Shown piece after piece: positions 1-13,200 of a DNA stretch of 64,000 nt. Source of the DNA: Ianthella basta (taxonomy: Eukaryota > Porifera > Demospongiae > Verongiida > Ianthellidae). The DNA is taken from positions 9,671,143 through 9,735,142 of the forward strand of contig OZ025868.1 in NCBI GenBank assembly GCA_964019415.1, given 5' to 3'. Positions within the stretch are counted from its first letter, which is position 1, and each line of letters opens with the position of its first letter. The position numbers and the translations under genes are program-made. Below the pieces are notes generated by a model that was not told the DNA's origin, did not search any database, and worked only from the letters and a program-made list of their open reading frames with translations.

Positions 1-196
1 TAGCTGGTGTTTGGAGACAGACCAGTGGCTGTTAGTGACATGCAGTCAGTGCAGTTGATTAGGTTAGAGCACAATGGGGAATCTTCTGGACACACTCGTG
101 TACTGTACTGCAACCCAGGAGATGGTCTTGTCCATGTGTAGGTAATGCTGCTACAAGTCTTTGTCTGGACCTGCACAGCTGACACACATTGAGGGA
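1..196 (-). CDS. Receptor gene D, FN3-like exon (partial)
   Basis: Read on the minus strand, a TTGCAG acceptor at 197-202 is followed by an open exon running off the left edge of the window. It encodes an FN3-like module with the cysteine signature NCTDC and the strand motif SSITYTWTRPSPGLQYS. It matches the FN3 exon of gene B at 21648-21935 almost residue for residue, with the same acceptor phase, so this is a paralogue in the same family. No matching Ig or signal exon is visible upstream on the minus strand (197 to about 7700); that stretch is filled with retroelements and a pogo relic. The gene may continue outside the window or have lost its 5' exons. Product by homology: ectodomain of a single-pass cell-surface receptor. 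Confidence 0.75.
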
Positions 197-510
197 CTGC
201 AAGGGGAGAATAAGTATAACAGATAGCATAGTGCCAAATTTGTGATGAAGCAAGTTTGATAGGACGGCTTCCCATCATGCAGTATTCACCTCACCAAACC
301 AGTAGAAGAGAGCCAGAACATGCACCATATTGTCGACATACATATCATGCATGTCTGAAAGAGTCTTAGATGTTGCCAGATTAAAATGAATACAATTATC
401 ATATTTACCTTTACTCAACTTTACTTATGTTTTGTCCAAAGTATGCCAACTGTGCCACACATCTTTTAGATTGATGAAGATATTCCACTGCCTTTCACTA
501 TAGGTATGTA

Positions 511-2511
511 TACACTAAGTGGCCACCTCAATAAAACAATCACCCTAGCAATACAACTGTTTTGGTTAAGTCCCAAATACTTGCCTATTGAACATATAGT
601 AATTAGTTCAGGAAATGCGACCACTGGTTTCCCACTGGTTTGGTTCTTACATCACAGCCATGTGTCAAAATGGTTAGCAAAAGAAAGAGAGTCGATTTGA
701 ATTTAGAACAGAAAATTGCAGTCATTAATGCAAATAAGGAGGCCAAATCATGCCATAGGAAGCTAGCTAACACAGTTCTAAGTAATTTCAGCCAAGAAAC
801 AAGAGTTGCTGGATGCTATTAAGGCAAGTTTTAACTTACAAAGGAAGCAATTGTGTTACAGCAGGAGACGTGAAGAGATGGATGGCCATACTTGGCGATG
901 GTTTCAGCATGCTAATAGCCTGAACTTTCCAATCAGTAGACCCATGATACGTGAGCAAGCATGGGAGTGTGCTCTAAAACTCAACAATGATTTCAAAGCT
1001 TCAACAAGTATTTTGAGTTAAAAACTCTTTGATAAGATATGCAGTCCAAAAGGTCAAGCTTTATACCATTAACCATTGCTTTGAAAATGCTGTAGTATTG
1101 CCAGGGGAAAGCAGTGTCGATGGACCTGAGGATCAGATGCCCCTTGACGAACTGCTGCAAGATGCCGTTGACCAGCTGTAGCTCTAGCACCCACTGACTC
1201 TCAAAGACTATACAATTGTGGATTGCGATATCTCATCTATAGAGACACTTAAGGATGGGTGGGAGAATCAGCTGCTGCAGGGCTTTGTTGCTGAAAAGAC
1301 TCAGGCAACCAACCCAGCATCCAATGATTCTGTTATGGAGGATGCAGACACCATCGAAACTCAACAAGAACAATCGTTGATAACCAGTTATGCTGAGTCT
1401 GTAAAACCTGCAGCAGAGCTTAGTTTAATTACTATGGAGAAAGGGCCAGACTCTGTTCTACCAAATATCATGTCTGCAGAATCTGGCCTCCAAGAGTATT
1501 TTCTGAAGTTTAATAGTACCATGTGCCAAAGTACCTTGGATTGTTTTTTTTCGGTGATTTCTTCGTCTGTCTATTTTGCATGTTCACGGCTTATGCATAT
1601 TTTTTGACTTGTGGTGGCATTTTGTCATTCAAATAAATGCAAATGCAACAGGTCAAGGTCACGTGCGTTTGAAAAATGGCCGACTCGGCTGCTCTTTACT
1701 GTGTATTTTACCTATACTAGCTAAGAGCAGATATATTTCAGAAACATATTGCATCGCTTGTTTCTTTGCTTCTGAGCACACAGTTGGACAAGGACTTTCA
1801 GAAAATGGTCCATTCCCCAACATCTAGGTAGGTTTTGCAAGCATTTTACAACACTGGTGTACGAGTGTTCGCTGATGCTAGCTACAAGTCAGACCGAGCC
1901 TAATCTGGAGTACTAAGCAAGTGCTGCTGTGGAAGTGACTCCTTAGAAGCTGGTAACGAGTCCTCATTGATTACTTCAGGACTGCAAGACTGATAGTTCG
2001 ACTGCTTCTGCAATTGGAGTGCAATCGGCAGCCATGTCCGTGCAATCATCTTGCATGGTTCTGTACACATCTTGTCACATTCGACAGCAGGGATGCTAGA
2101 AGTGGCTTAAGCGTGCTGGCAAGCCTCAAGAAACGTTGCGATAACTTGCAACAACTCAATCATGAAAGCGTTCTGACAATTAAGCCCAATCCACTGTATG
2201 GCTCCTTGGCTACGTACGTACGGGTCATACCAGGGGCCTGAATGCAGTACAAGGCCCTGCCATAGCTCAGGGTAGGCACACTCGGCCTTGGAGCACAGCG
2301 AGCTAATATATGGAGATGCGATTAGAATGTCAGGAATGCAATTATTAAGGTCCTGGTATTGTGCAATCCCAGGACCTTGTCTGACCCCCCCTGCAAATGC
2401 AATGTACACATAGTTATAAGTATTTGATTGCATGTTCTATGAATTAAGACTGCCTCGAAAATAAGACCACTTTGAATGGCCCAGATGGTGGTCATATTTG
2501 AGGTTCCACTG
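511..2511 (+). mobile_element. Degenerate pogo/Tigger-type DNA transposon
   Basis: From about 670 the plus strand encodes the start of a CENP-B/Tigger-like protein (SKRKRVDLNLEQKIAVINAN, a psq-type helix-turn-helix). After frame breaks this is followed by a second DNA-binding helix-turn-helix region (about 806-1190: HTWRWFQ, SLNFPIS, MIREQAWECALKLNNDF). A C-terminal stretch at 1218-1560 ends in QSTLDCFF, a motif seen near the end of Tigger proteins. The DDE catalytic core that should lie between is missing. The right end reads GAGGTTCCACTG at 2500-2511 followed by TA, typical of pogo-family ends that start CAGTGGAACCTC inside a TA duplication. A diverged left end may start near 511 (AGTGGCCACCTCA). 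The element is inactive. The stretch 1610-2440 inside it shows nothing I recognise. Confidence 0.65.
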
Positions 2512-2788
2512 TAACTATATGTCGCAAAGCTTCTTCACATCTTTTCTTAGCATCTATCGTATTAAGAAAGATAATTATTGGCACATTGCATACAGTTTAC
2601 AGCAGAAAAAAGGCAGCACCTCGCGAAAATCCCAAACAGTCTCTCAGTAGCCACAAGTAAACAACACAAACCGAAAGTTAATGGCAATCATACATCAGGC
2701 ACACGTGTGCAGTGCCTGTGAAGAATAAGAATGATTTAAAGTACAGGTAATGATAAAACAAGTATATAGACCTCAGAGCAGCACATTA

Positions 2789-5512
2789 TTATTTGTTATA
2801 CTGAATTTTGTATAATATTTTTACACAACTTAAACATACAATATAGCACGACCTATTATCAAATAATAACTGAGTCAAAGTAATTAATAGGCAGTGCACA
2901 GCACCACCTATGCAATGTCTGAATAGAAAGTAATTGTCAATTAAATTACATTGCTCAATGGTGCCCAGCACCGAGGCAGCGTTGCCTCTTTGTAGAGCAA
3001 CTGAGATCTGCTGAATCATGTGGCATCGGGACATCAAATCCCCCGTGACTCGGATCAACTGCCTACCCAGTTCAGTGAAGAATTTACGAGCCCCTCAGCC
3101 AAACACACCTGATGTCTCGACCGCCAGTGGGGCCACATCGTGAGTCCTAGCCAGCTCAGCATACTTCTCGGTCTTCTTCGCCTCGGCTGCAGCCGCCACC
3201 GCTCCTGCCTCTCTCGTTGTCAACACCATATGGGAGACTGCGTAGGTGTCGGGGCAGGTCACATCCCAAACAAGGGTGCGACCTGCTTGCCATGGAGTGA
3301 TGGTAACCCCATCTGAGTGTTTGCCGTCTGACCGGCTGAGGCCTGAGGGCTCCAGCGTAGATGGGAACTGCGCTCTGGCTAGGGATGTCTTGACAATAGT
3401 GTTGATTGCCATGTGCTGCGGAGGACACCCTGCACTGAACTTGCAGCTGAGGCCATGTATGCCCAGCTCATCCACATGGCCTCCACACTGACTGCACACG
3501 TGGGACGGCAAGGGGAACACAGAGACAAAGACCAGCAGCAGTGTGCACCACTTCATCATCAAGGCGGAGCCCCAGGGATGGAACTGGCAGTGCATTCAGC
3601 CATGCACCAGACTCCTTAGCCTGAACTGCCAAAAGTCTAGCTCTCATCCTGGGGTCTGCAGCAGAGTCCGGCACCAGCACACACCACCTCCCACCCCAGT
3701 GAAGCAGCCGCAGAAAGAGTGGGACAAGCCCCACATTGAGGCGACTCAGCAAGGGCTGGCATCCTGCCTGTGGAAGTGGGGCAACCTGGAACCCATGGTC
3801 TTTAGGGCCTTCAGCCGACTAGAAATTGCTGAATTGATAGACTTCAGCTGACCAATGGGGGCCCCAAGGAGGGTGGCATTCTCAGGCTTCACCTGACACA
3901 AGATCACCAGCTGGTTCTTCACAAATGAGCTCTGTCTTTGCATGGTTCAGAAATAGACCTAAGTGGGCAGCCTGGCATTCAATGTACTGTGCGTCTCGTA
4001 ACACCTCTTCCTCGGCACCTCCAATTCTGCCATCATCCAGATAGAAAACCCTGAATTCTGATTTCAGGGGTGCGATGAGAGGGTGGATGGTCAGGCAAAA
4101 GAGGAGGGGTCCCAGAGGGTCTCCTTGCTGAACTCCCCCAGCAGATTGCAGGGTTGTCCCGTGCAGGAAAAGGGTAGATGGTGTGGAGTAACAGGAGAAG
4201 ACATAGTGGAAAAGCTCTGGAATGCTTTCCCTTGCCACTTCCAATATCTTGTCCCTTCTAATGCTATTAAATGCATTCCTAAAGTCGAGCTTCAGGAGGA
4301 CATGGTCCGGGAGGAGGTGGTGGAGATAGAACCTTGCGGAGTGGACTGCTGCTTCTGCTCCCAAGGATGTTCCGAATCCTAGCTGGAGTGGTGCCAGTAG
4401 CGATCCCATGCGCTCCAGGACAGCTCTGCTTGCCACTTTTGCCACCATATGTTGAAGGGTGCAACCAACTGCAATGGGGCGCAATCCACCATCCTTCTTG
4501 TTCAGAGCTGTTAAGGTTGCTTCGAAAAAGAGAGGCCGTACCTGCACAGGTGTGATCCCAGACAGCACAAGGTTGGCGAAAGCCATGAGTGCTGCCAACA
4601 GCTTCTTGCCTCCCGCCCTGGCAGAATTGCTGATGAGATCCTTGAGGTGTTGAGGCAGGAGTCCGTCAGGGCCTCCTGCAGAACCCCTAGGGAATAAAGG
4701 ACAGCGCGGGCCACATCCTGCTCTGTCACTGCTATGGGAGGCTGTGGTTCATTCTCCCGGGGAGGCACTGGGAAATTGGTATCAGGATGCGGGGCTGGGT
4801 GCTTGGCCCGCAAGGCTGCTACGGAGGCGTCATTGTGTTCTGCGACAGCATCCTCTGAGCAAGCCAAGCATACCGCGCCTCTGAAATCCCCCTCCTCCAG
4901 CTTAGTTGACACTCTAGTGGCCAGAGAATGAAGTGGATCAGAGTGTGACTTGCTGGCATGACGATAAGGATGGGCAACACTTGGGTCCGGTGTTACCAGT
5001 GTAGGATCATTCTCTTCAGCTACCTGCTGATTAACCAGTCTAGCAAGGTTCCACCGTCGTCCTCCTCTTCCAAGAACCCGAAAGCACCATTGAGGGAAAT
5101 TCAACAGCCTTGTCCAAGCACTCACGTTGTTGCTCCGGTTCACCTCCTCTAGAACAGTTGACAACTTGCTCGCTGTGAGGTCGCGAGACGCTAGTGGTTG
5201 CCTTCTCAGCAATCTTACTTGCAGCAACAAAGAGACACTTGGCGAGGCTGACGGCGTGATTGGCGTTTGGCTACACAGGGGAGACTGGGGCATCGTGGGG
5301 GCAGGAGACGCGGCAGGATGTGTGCCTTTCGGTTGCTTACCAGATCCAGGGCAATGGCTTACAACTGGCCCATGCACACGGACTGCCCCATCCTTCCTCA
5401 GGGGCATAGAGCGCAGGCACACCGCACACAAACCGTTCGAGGGGGATCTCTCATCTTGCGTGTCCAACGGAAGTGCCAGTCTACAGGAGACTAGAACTAT
5501 ACTATATGGCAA
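2789..5512 (-). mobile_element. Decayed reverse transcriptase element with nuclease-like C-terminus
   Basis: On the minus strand a single protein can be followed through about six frame pieces. The N-terminal part (5512 to about 4600) has a CxxC...H...C zinc-knuckle-like motif (CAVCLRS...HGPVVSHC). The reverse transcriptase core (4598-3882) shows LKLDFRNAFNSIRRD (motif A), QQGDPLGPLLF (motif B) and FYLDDG (YxDD catalytic box). The C-terminal part (3595-3095) has CSQCGGH...HGLSC followed by SDGVTITPW...LVWDVTCPDT...KKTEKYAEL, which looks like the restriction-like endonuclease that follows the RT in R2-type elements. The tail reads ISVALQRGNAASVLGT near 2950. Catalytic boxes are intact but the frame is broken repeatedly, so the copy is dead. 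Membership of a restriction-like-endonuclease non-LTR clade is inference. Confidence 0.75.
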
Positions 5513-5648
5513 CCAGAGAAGTACACTTCAAGAAATCGGGAGTGAGAGGAAGGAAGAGGCTCAAAGAACAATCATCAATGAACATCGGTCAGTCCTTGGT
5601 CAGCCATCTTTTCCCCTTTTTTATACTTATACATTAAAAATAAGCCAA

Positions 5649-7300
5649 TCAGTGGATGGCGCCATCTCTCGGCTCCAATGGGAAGTCCACCGGATACATT
5701 GGTGGTGCAGGGGTGCAGCTTCGGGAGTCCTGCATGGCTCTTATGGGTGATCTCAGGAGCGAAAAAGTTATTGGGCATCTCAGCCATGTCATGACCAGAG
5801 GTAAACTGACCCCACACTTGTCAGCCAGACAGGCAGCCAGCCGCTTGTAGAAGACGGTGCTCTCTCTCGCCAGTCCGCCTGATATGGACATCACCAGTGG
5901 AGTGAAAGCTACCATCTCCACCTCACAAACTCTTGCACCATACTCTCGCTTTTTGGCATTCTCATGCAATCTGTACACAGCTGACAGCTCCCTCTTGTGG
6001 TATGAGGGGACGTCAGAAGGAGCTGTCCAGTAACCCTCTGCTTTGATGTCCACTTGTGCACTGTCTTCAGTCTTGGCTGTGCATAGATCAAATGATTCCC
6101 CACTGAGTGGCTACAAACTTGGTTCTATGTTAACGCCAGCCCAACCATTCTTGCAGAAAGTGCCAGGAAGGAGTGTTCCATACTGGAAACTGGAGGGCGT
6201 CCGTTAATGGCTGGAATGAACTTCTCCTGGATGATCTGCTCAAGGGGCTCCAAGAGGTGGCCAATTCCAGGAATAGTTCTGGAAATGAATGACTATTTGC
6301 TTGCCTGCCCATGGACGTAAGCTGCATAAGCTGCATGGGGATGGCTCTGGGCTACTTGTGACAACAGCTCCAACTCCTCACCATTCCAGACACAAACTTG
6401 TCCCTGAAAACCACAGATTCAACAGTTGCATCATGGTGCCTCTTACCATGTGTGGTTATGTTGACACTGGTACCTGCAAAGGCTGACTCAGCCTCCTCAG
6501 CATATTCCTTCTTCACCACCAGAAAGGTTTTGGAGGCTTTGGGGTAGTAGCCAAAAGAGGGTCCATGTACTAACAGATCATCCCACCATGTGCGGAGCTG
6601 TTGACAGGTGCTAGCTGCAGTTGCATCGTCAGCAACCATGCCGTTCTCATGCAGCTCTAGAAGTTTGCTGATCAAGGGAATGACTGCCAAGGCATACATT
6701 GCCATTCCTACTGGGTCGTCTTGAGTAGTGCCTTCACTCGACAAAACCTCACCCCCTCCAGACACAAACATCCTGGTTGGAGACTGATAGGTCTGCGGGA
6801 CAAATGTAGTTATAATTAATGTTGTTGAGGACAGCTTTCCCATTCAGGTTGTTGAAGGCATTTGCTGCATTCATGAGAAGGATCCTTTCAGTGTCATCTG
6901 TGTTGAAAATGCTGCGTATTGCATGAACCGCTACCTCACATCCCCCACCAAGGCCAGCACATACTTGCATGGATCCAGCAGCAGTCAGCATGTCCTCTTT
7001 GACAATCCTCATCACAGCCTTCCTGATATTGCGTCGAAGCACCTCTCCCACACCAATGGGCCTCACCTCTGGGCATTTGTCAAGAGGAATTATGCAGCAA
7101 GCTACCAGGGTCAAAATACCCTCAGGGTCTACACTCTTGGTACAGATGTGGTGGGGAACCCCAGCTATGGCCGAACATAGGTCCCAAGATGCGTGCTTGA
7201 ATGAAGTGCACATGCATCTCCAGGCATGGGCGTCCAGTCCAGTCAGGCCAGCTGTACCATTACACTGACGTGCCACCAGTTGGATTAGTGCACTATCCAA
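5649..7300 (-). mobile_element. Second, unrelated decayed reverse transcriptase element
   Basis: It lies directly 5' of the previous element on the minus strand and is a different RT family. Recognisable parts in order: CAGLGGGCEVAVHAIRSIF and LLMNAANAFNNLNGKAVL (motif A, with the expected Asp changed to Asn), EGTTQDDPVGMAMYALAV (motif B, QGDP changed to QDDP), GMVADDATAA (ADD catalytic box), then FGYYPKASKTFLVVK and GTSVNITTHGKRH. After a frame break, GRPPVSSMEHSFLALSARM near 6200 is followed by the C-terminal block at 6053-5649 (FTPLVMSISGG, FYKRLAACLADK). The order matches an RNase-H-less RT family common in cnidarian and sponge genomes. Several frameshifts and two changed catalytic motifs make it a pseudogene. 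Confidence 0.65.
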
Positions 7301-7534
7301 GGCTTATAAAAGAATGGGGTCAGTGGGAAGTCAGTGGGAATGTAGCCACAAGTAAACATACAAGGAAAGAGCGGCAGCCAGCTGCTCACGTTTCAGTGCA
7401 ATGTCAACAGTCCAACACAGAAAGGAGAGTCGGTATGAATGCACCTTGATCATTATACGGATAATGTTTTGGTGTGTCAGATTCCATTCCCTGCTTTTCC
7501 AAAAAAAGTTGCACAATCGCAACAGTGTATATAT

Positions 7535-7665
7535 CACACAGCACGATAGTGCTGTCTGACATATACACTGGTGGCTTGCCATGCCCTTCAGAGATACACT
7601 GCAGCATTCCTACATTTGCCCTTGTTTTTGGAGGATACATTTTTACACACCTTCTGTATATACAC
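7535..7665. repeat. Fragment of foldback family (hairpin end plus R1 body)
   Basis: A hairpin GCAC-GATA-GTGC with extended arms at 7536-7557 is followed by GGTGGCTTGCCATGCCCTTC and CCTACATTTGCCCTTG. These match the hairpin of repeat family R2 and the body of family R1 found many times between 43 and 61 kb. The copy is short and decayed. It sits where the signal exon of gene D would be expected by analogy with gene B. Confidence 0.55.
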
Positions 7666-7717
7666 CAGGCCGTCCTTCCCACCCATGCTAATTATCGTGG
7701 ATGGCCTGGTGACAAGG

Positions 7718-9170
7718 CTATATATACATGGCAGAGAAGGGGCAGTGTTACTATAGGCACATGCATGGATTGACTGACAGCCAAATGCTAGGATACCAAC
7801 ACGATTAGAAAAAAGTAGCTATATACAAGTCTACGTTTTACGGGAACGTCTTTCATTTAAATGTGTGGTTTCTTATCAATAGCTAAGAAAATCACATATA
7901 AAATCACCTATCCAGTGTTCAAATCTGTTTAAATTCAGTGATACTTACATAAGCTACTGATTTTCATTGCATGTTTCTTGAAAGTGTGATAACTATACTG
8001 TACATACTGTCGTGTCATAGCATAGTGATTGTCTGGCAGGAGTATAGTAGCTATATGATACTTACTGGAGACACATCTGACAGCTAGCATTCGGCAACCC
8101 ACAATTAGCTAGTTGAGACACAGTACATGACAGAGTGACCACTGCACATCATCTATGCATTGCAAAGGTATCATAATTCTCTGATGGTTTAGTTTAGTGT
8201 TCAATTTGATCACACCTTCCAATCTTTACAACACAGATTCAATGACAAAAAGAAATTTAAGTAGCTGGATAGGACTATTATACCTCAGCTTGGTTTGCTG
8301 TTTCTAACAGACCCCCTTAGGAGTGTGGCTTGCACAGTTGGCTTCATGACATGTCATTTTCAACAAGTACCATAAGGATGACCATATATGGGACCAGCCA
8401 TGTAAGTAGCTACCTGAGAACCGTAAAATGGCGCACTGTGTGGTTTTCACCATAGATACACATGTGAAGTCATAGGGCATCATAGCATGCACCATGCAGC
8501 TGTGCAGTGTATGCATTCACTGTTATGACAGTGATACTAGTGATAGGAGTACATCTACTTCTGCTACCATGAGTATGAATTGACACTGCCATAGCTAGTA
8601 AACAATATGCCTCATGGCTCAATGACAGTAAAGGTATCTGTTCGCTCTATGTAGCTATTACATTACCTCGACAGAATTTGTTCGCGGTTACGAAGGAAAA
8701 ATAGAAAGAAAAATGTACACTGTGGCGGATAATGACTTACCTTTTTAGCTAGTTGTCACAGCCACGCTAGCTACTCTTCCATTTGGTGTGTTTCAAATAA
8801 TTGATTACTAAAGGTAGAACAGTAAGTACGCACAATTTCAGCACTAGAACACGCCCCTGGCTTCAGGCACATAGAGTCCACATCTCCAACTGCCATTTAA
8901 TTCCAGGCTGCCATTTTGTGGGCGGGCCTGGATTAAGAGCAGTTTCGTGTTTCATCCGATTCAGTAAGGTTAGTGTATTTCTGTTTTTGCTCTTTAATTG
9001 TTAATCTTCTAAGAGATGAAATGTTTTCACTGGTTAGTTCCCTCAAAGTGATTATCGACGCCTGTTCAGTGGGTGGTTGCGTAGGATGAAGTTGGGAAAG
9101 GGAAAGGTAGGGCGTTAGCTAAACGCAGAGCAATGGAAGTAGCTAGCTACGATTTGAAGAACAGAACCTG
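7718..9170 (+). promoter_or_regulatory. Duplicated upstream region of gene A
   Basis: This stretch is colinear with 36131-38780 upstream of gene C, apart from two transposon insertions in the C copy. Shared blocks include GGCAGTGTTACT near 7740, TCGCGGTTACGAAGGAAA near 8690, GCCATTTTGTGGGCGG near 8910 and CAAAGTGATTATCGACGCC near 9045. The last blocks are the best conserved and lie where a 5' non-coding exon is expected, because the signal exons of A, B and C all start just after a splice acceptor. A related G-rich block at about 9830-9910 matches 39062-39160. The region probably holds the promoter and 5' exon of gene A. The exact start site cannot be read from sequence alone. Confidence 0.6.
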
Positions 9171-10276
9171 TGTCCCGATAGTTTACTTATGGCAATTAGT
9201 GTGCGTGGGCTAGTATATGTAGACATTTGGGCAATGTGTGGTTCATTCTAGCTAGCTATATCTGATAGTCAGACCTGGTTACAAAATAGAAAGCAACAAC
9301 AGGGCACATATATACACGATGGGATGCGATATTGTACTGTGGAGCATTAATTATGTACCCTACCTGCAAAGGTGTAGTAAATAGTTTTGCATGTTGCAGG
9401 ACTGTATGGTGTAACCTCCTGGTATGTGGGGCCCATAGCTGATGCTCCAGCCATTGCAAGGAATCCTATATAGCACGCTATAGCAACTATCAACATATGG
9501 GTAAGGTATGAGCTTCCGTAACCAAAATTTGTACTCCGTGGTATTAGGAATTCAGAGAATGCACTTCTTGTTTCCTCACATGAGGGAGCATGAATGCATC
9601 AGCTCAGCAATTTGTCATCAGGCTAGATCAACATCTGATTAGTACAGATATGTGATGGCATCACATAGTAGTTTGCGACAATCAAAGAAACCACAATGTT
9701 TTTACACATAAGGTCAATGGCATGTACTACTCACTGCATTAGCAATACTTTATATTAACATGCGGTACACAAAAAGAACCAAATATACTCACTAATGAGC
9801 ACTCAAACAGCATAAGGAATGAACAATCAGGGGTGCATTTATCGGGGTGGGGGGCAGTGGGTGGGGCATTTGTTCCCTCCCCTTGCTATAATCTCATTCC
9901 CTTCGAAAATGAAATTGTCTGTTCATTGAGAACAGATGACACCTTGAATGAACATGTCAGTCAATGCTAATAGCATTTCAGAAAGAAGGTAACCTGTTTG
10001 GCTGCTATTCCAAGTTTGGGAGACACTATTGCCAATTAGATTAGTGCCATGACACTATTGGCACATTTATTCAGCCTCTTGGTTCTATGAAAGTGCAGCA
10101 CAAAATGGTGAAATGATCAACATGAGGGACTAGATAATGTATGAAGATTGTCAATGAAACTAGATGAAAGGGATAATTATGTGAAAATGAAATGTGATTG
10201 CCTGAGATAATGCAGTGTTACACCTGCACTATCTGCTTGATAAATATAATGTTGCATTTGTGCTTCACAGGTGAAC

Positions 10277-13200
10277 ATGGGTGGGTTTATATCAGCAGAA
10301 GTTGTCTTTACTTCAGCCATGCCACTGATCTTACTGTGTTTGGCTCAGTCTCCAGAAGCACAGATTAGTAAGTTCTTCCCCTTGCGTCATTGGTTTTAAA
10401 TTAGTGACCTAATGATACCTCCTGCTAGCAATGCCTCACAGTTTTCTTCCTCTTAAGGTTTTATATTCAAAGATAGGTTAGACTGAGATTCGTGCTAGAA
10501 AACCAACTGTTGTATTCTCTATCCATCTTTGTGTATGTCAATGTACATTAGCCTCTTCATTTTAATTCCTTTGTTTGGTGTCAGTTTACTTGCTACTTTA
10601 TTTTCATGCAGTCCCAAGTGATGGCCTTGCTGCAGTTGTGTGTACATGTGCACATCCACATGCAATGTACTGTACATGTCACAAGTTGCTTACTGTGTAC
10701 TGCAGAATAATTGACCACGTACATAGGTATTCCATGGATTTCCTCACGATTGAATAATGTATGTATGGAAGGTCTAAGGATCTTCCACAGAGCCACCATT
10801 ACTGGGTAACTACAGAACTCTCATAGGGTGCCTGTGGAATGTTCCATGGCTAATGTACTCACAAACATTGTCCCGGTCCATACAAAGTTCATCCCACTAT
10901 TTTCTAGATTCTGGACCCTATGCACAGCAACCATTCGTATTGACACACCAGACATACACTTGGCAAGCATGCATGTACATGTGTAGAGCACACATGTGAA
11001 TTCAAGTATTTGCAGCAGAATACACACAAAGCATGTGTACTGTACTCAAGGCACGCTTGTATACACGGTAGCTGGTGCATAGATTTATTGTAGTTTCTTA
11101 ATTAAGCCTGTGCAATTTTCATATTTGTCACAATGTACACTAGAAACAATAAACCATTTCTGCAAAAATAATAAGAATGTAGGGATGGCATAATTAGAAC
11201 AGAAACAAGTAAAGGCTGTTACACGGTGGAGCATTAACCATGGTCCCTACATGCAAGAATGTCGCACCCTATAGTCCTACATCCTTGAATGTAGGAACAA
11301 TAGTTAATACTCCACCGTGTATTTAACAGCCTTTACTCATTTTGTAGTTTTTATGCTATCCCTACATTCTTACTATTTTGTAGATATTTTTATTATTTCT
11401 ATAGTGATATACAAAACAATCTTTCAATTTAATAAAGTGCTGAAATTTACAAATGATTAAGTGCAATTCTTGTTTCAGAGCATATATTTTGCAATACCAA
11501 GCACTTGGACTACAGTGTGCTCTGGATACACACATACATATGACATCGACTGTATATTTCAATTTCATATATTTCTGTAGTGTTCAACAGTGCATTCCCC
11601 CAGGATGTACCATATTGTGAAGGTCAGCAAGTCCCTGCAATGTTCAATGTCACATGTCAATACAATGGCAGCAGTGGCTTTCTTCCAAACTGGTTGGTGA
11701 CTGGACTTAGTACAATGGCAGATCAGATTATCTCCCCCAGTGTGAGTACTGGCCCCTTCATTCCCCAAGGTGGGATTGCCGAGTCCACCCTCACTGTGAA
11801 CAGTCAGGAGGTCATGGAGGGAACATGCTTTCAGTGTCTATTCACAACTGGCTCTGGAACAGTCTCAAGTAGACAAGGCTGTGTGACTGCTGTTGGTGAG
11901 TAAAATGATTGTACAAATTCCTCTCTTGGTCTTAGTCTAAGAGAATATAGTATGAGAAAGCTGTTTATTTGACCAACATTCTATATGCTCTTGGTAAATT
12001 TAAGGCATTTTGGTATCATGCACATGTGTGCCCTTTGTAGGGTAAGTGAAATTAGTTATACAATTGCTTGGTTTCAATTTGCTTTCTAAATTGATGCATT
12101 GGCATTATACATTGCCCATGCAGTTTTGCTTCTACAGTACCCACATTTTGTTATTGCATAGTAAGGCTGATAACATAAAGTAATATGAATTGGTATTAGC
12201 TCAAGTTTTATCTACATGATCACTGATTTAGGAGGGATGATGCAGTAAGTGCCTGAGTGGAAGAAGAACACATGTTCTACCTACACCTCCAAAACCTGCA
12301 ACCTTGCAAGAGCTATCCCAATGTAGTCTCACATCTAGCTCCTATACTAACTGTAAGCAGCTCACAGTTAGTAATCGTAGGAGTTGAATGTGAGACTAAT
12401 CCCATGTTAGCACCACACACACACACAACACACACACAACACACACACACAGCACACACACACACACACTGCACACATCATGTCACACACTACTACTTAA
12501 CCACCACCATAAGATTATCATATGCATGCATACACAATTCACATTCAAAGCAGCCTATTTTGTGTTGTGCACACTGGCAGGAAACTTACAGCTGCACATG
12601 TAGTGCCATTTAATTTAATGTCAACAGTTTATATAGTACCTAAACATCAACAATATTGTAAACATTTTCCCGCACGCTAGACATGTATGTCAAAGTGGTC
12701 TGTACTCATTGTCATGTACATTCTCTCTGTGTCTCTGTAGGTCCTCCACTGGCTCCTAATAATGTTATCATCAATGGTTCTACAATTTCCTGGTCTTCAT
12801 TAGCTCCAGGCTTGAGTCACAGGATAAGTGTCTGCTTTGACGGTGCAGCAGAGTGTCCCTTTCTGGCCAACTGCACCGACTGTAATGCCTATGTCATTAC
12901 TAGAATTTCTGAGAGTTGCCACTACAGAATTACAGTATGCAGTTCTAATGTGGTGAATGGAGTTCCCTGTACAAGTGAAGCATGTAGCTCTATCACAACA
13001 AGTATGTGACATTGTACGGCAGCATTGTACAAACTAATGAATTAATTAGATAAAAAATAACCAATTGATTTACGACCGAGTGATATTCAAATTCATCAGG
13101 CCTTGGCTAAGGAATGTTTTCTAAAGAAATGTTTGCTATACACATAGCTACAGTTTGTGTATCTCTATTAGGGAGCTTTACCAAGCATGCAAGACATCCT

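Noticed and set aside
3246-3851. Plus-strand frames opposite the first reverse transcriptase element
   Set aside because: Shadows of the minus-strand RT protein, whose motifs are clear.
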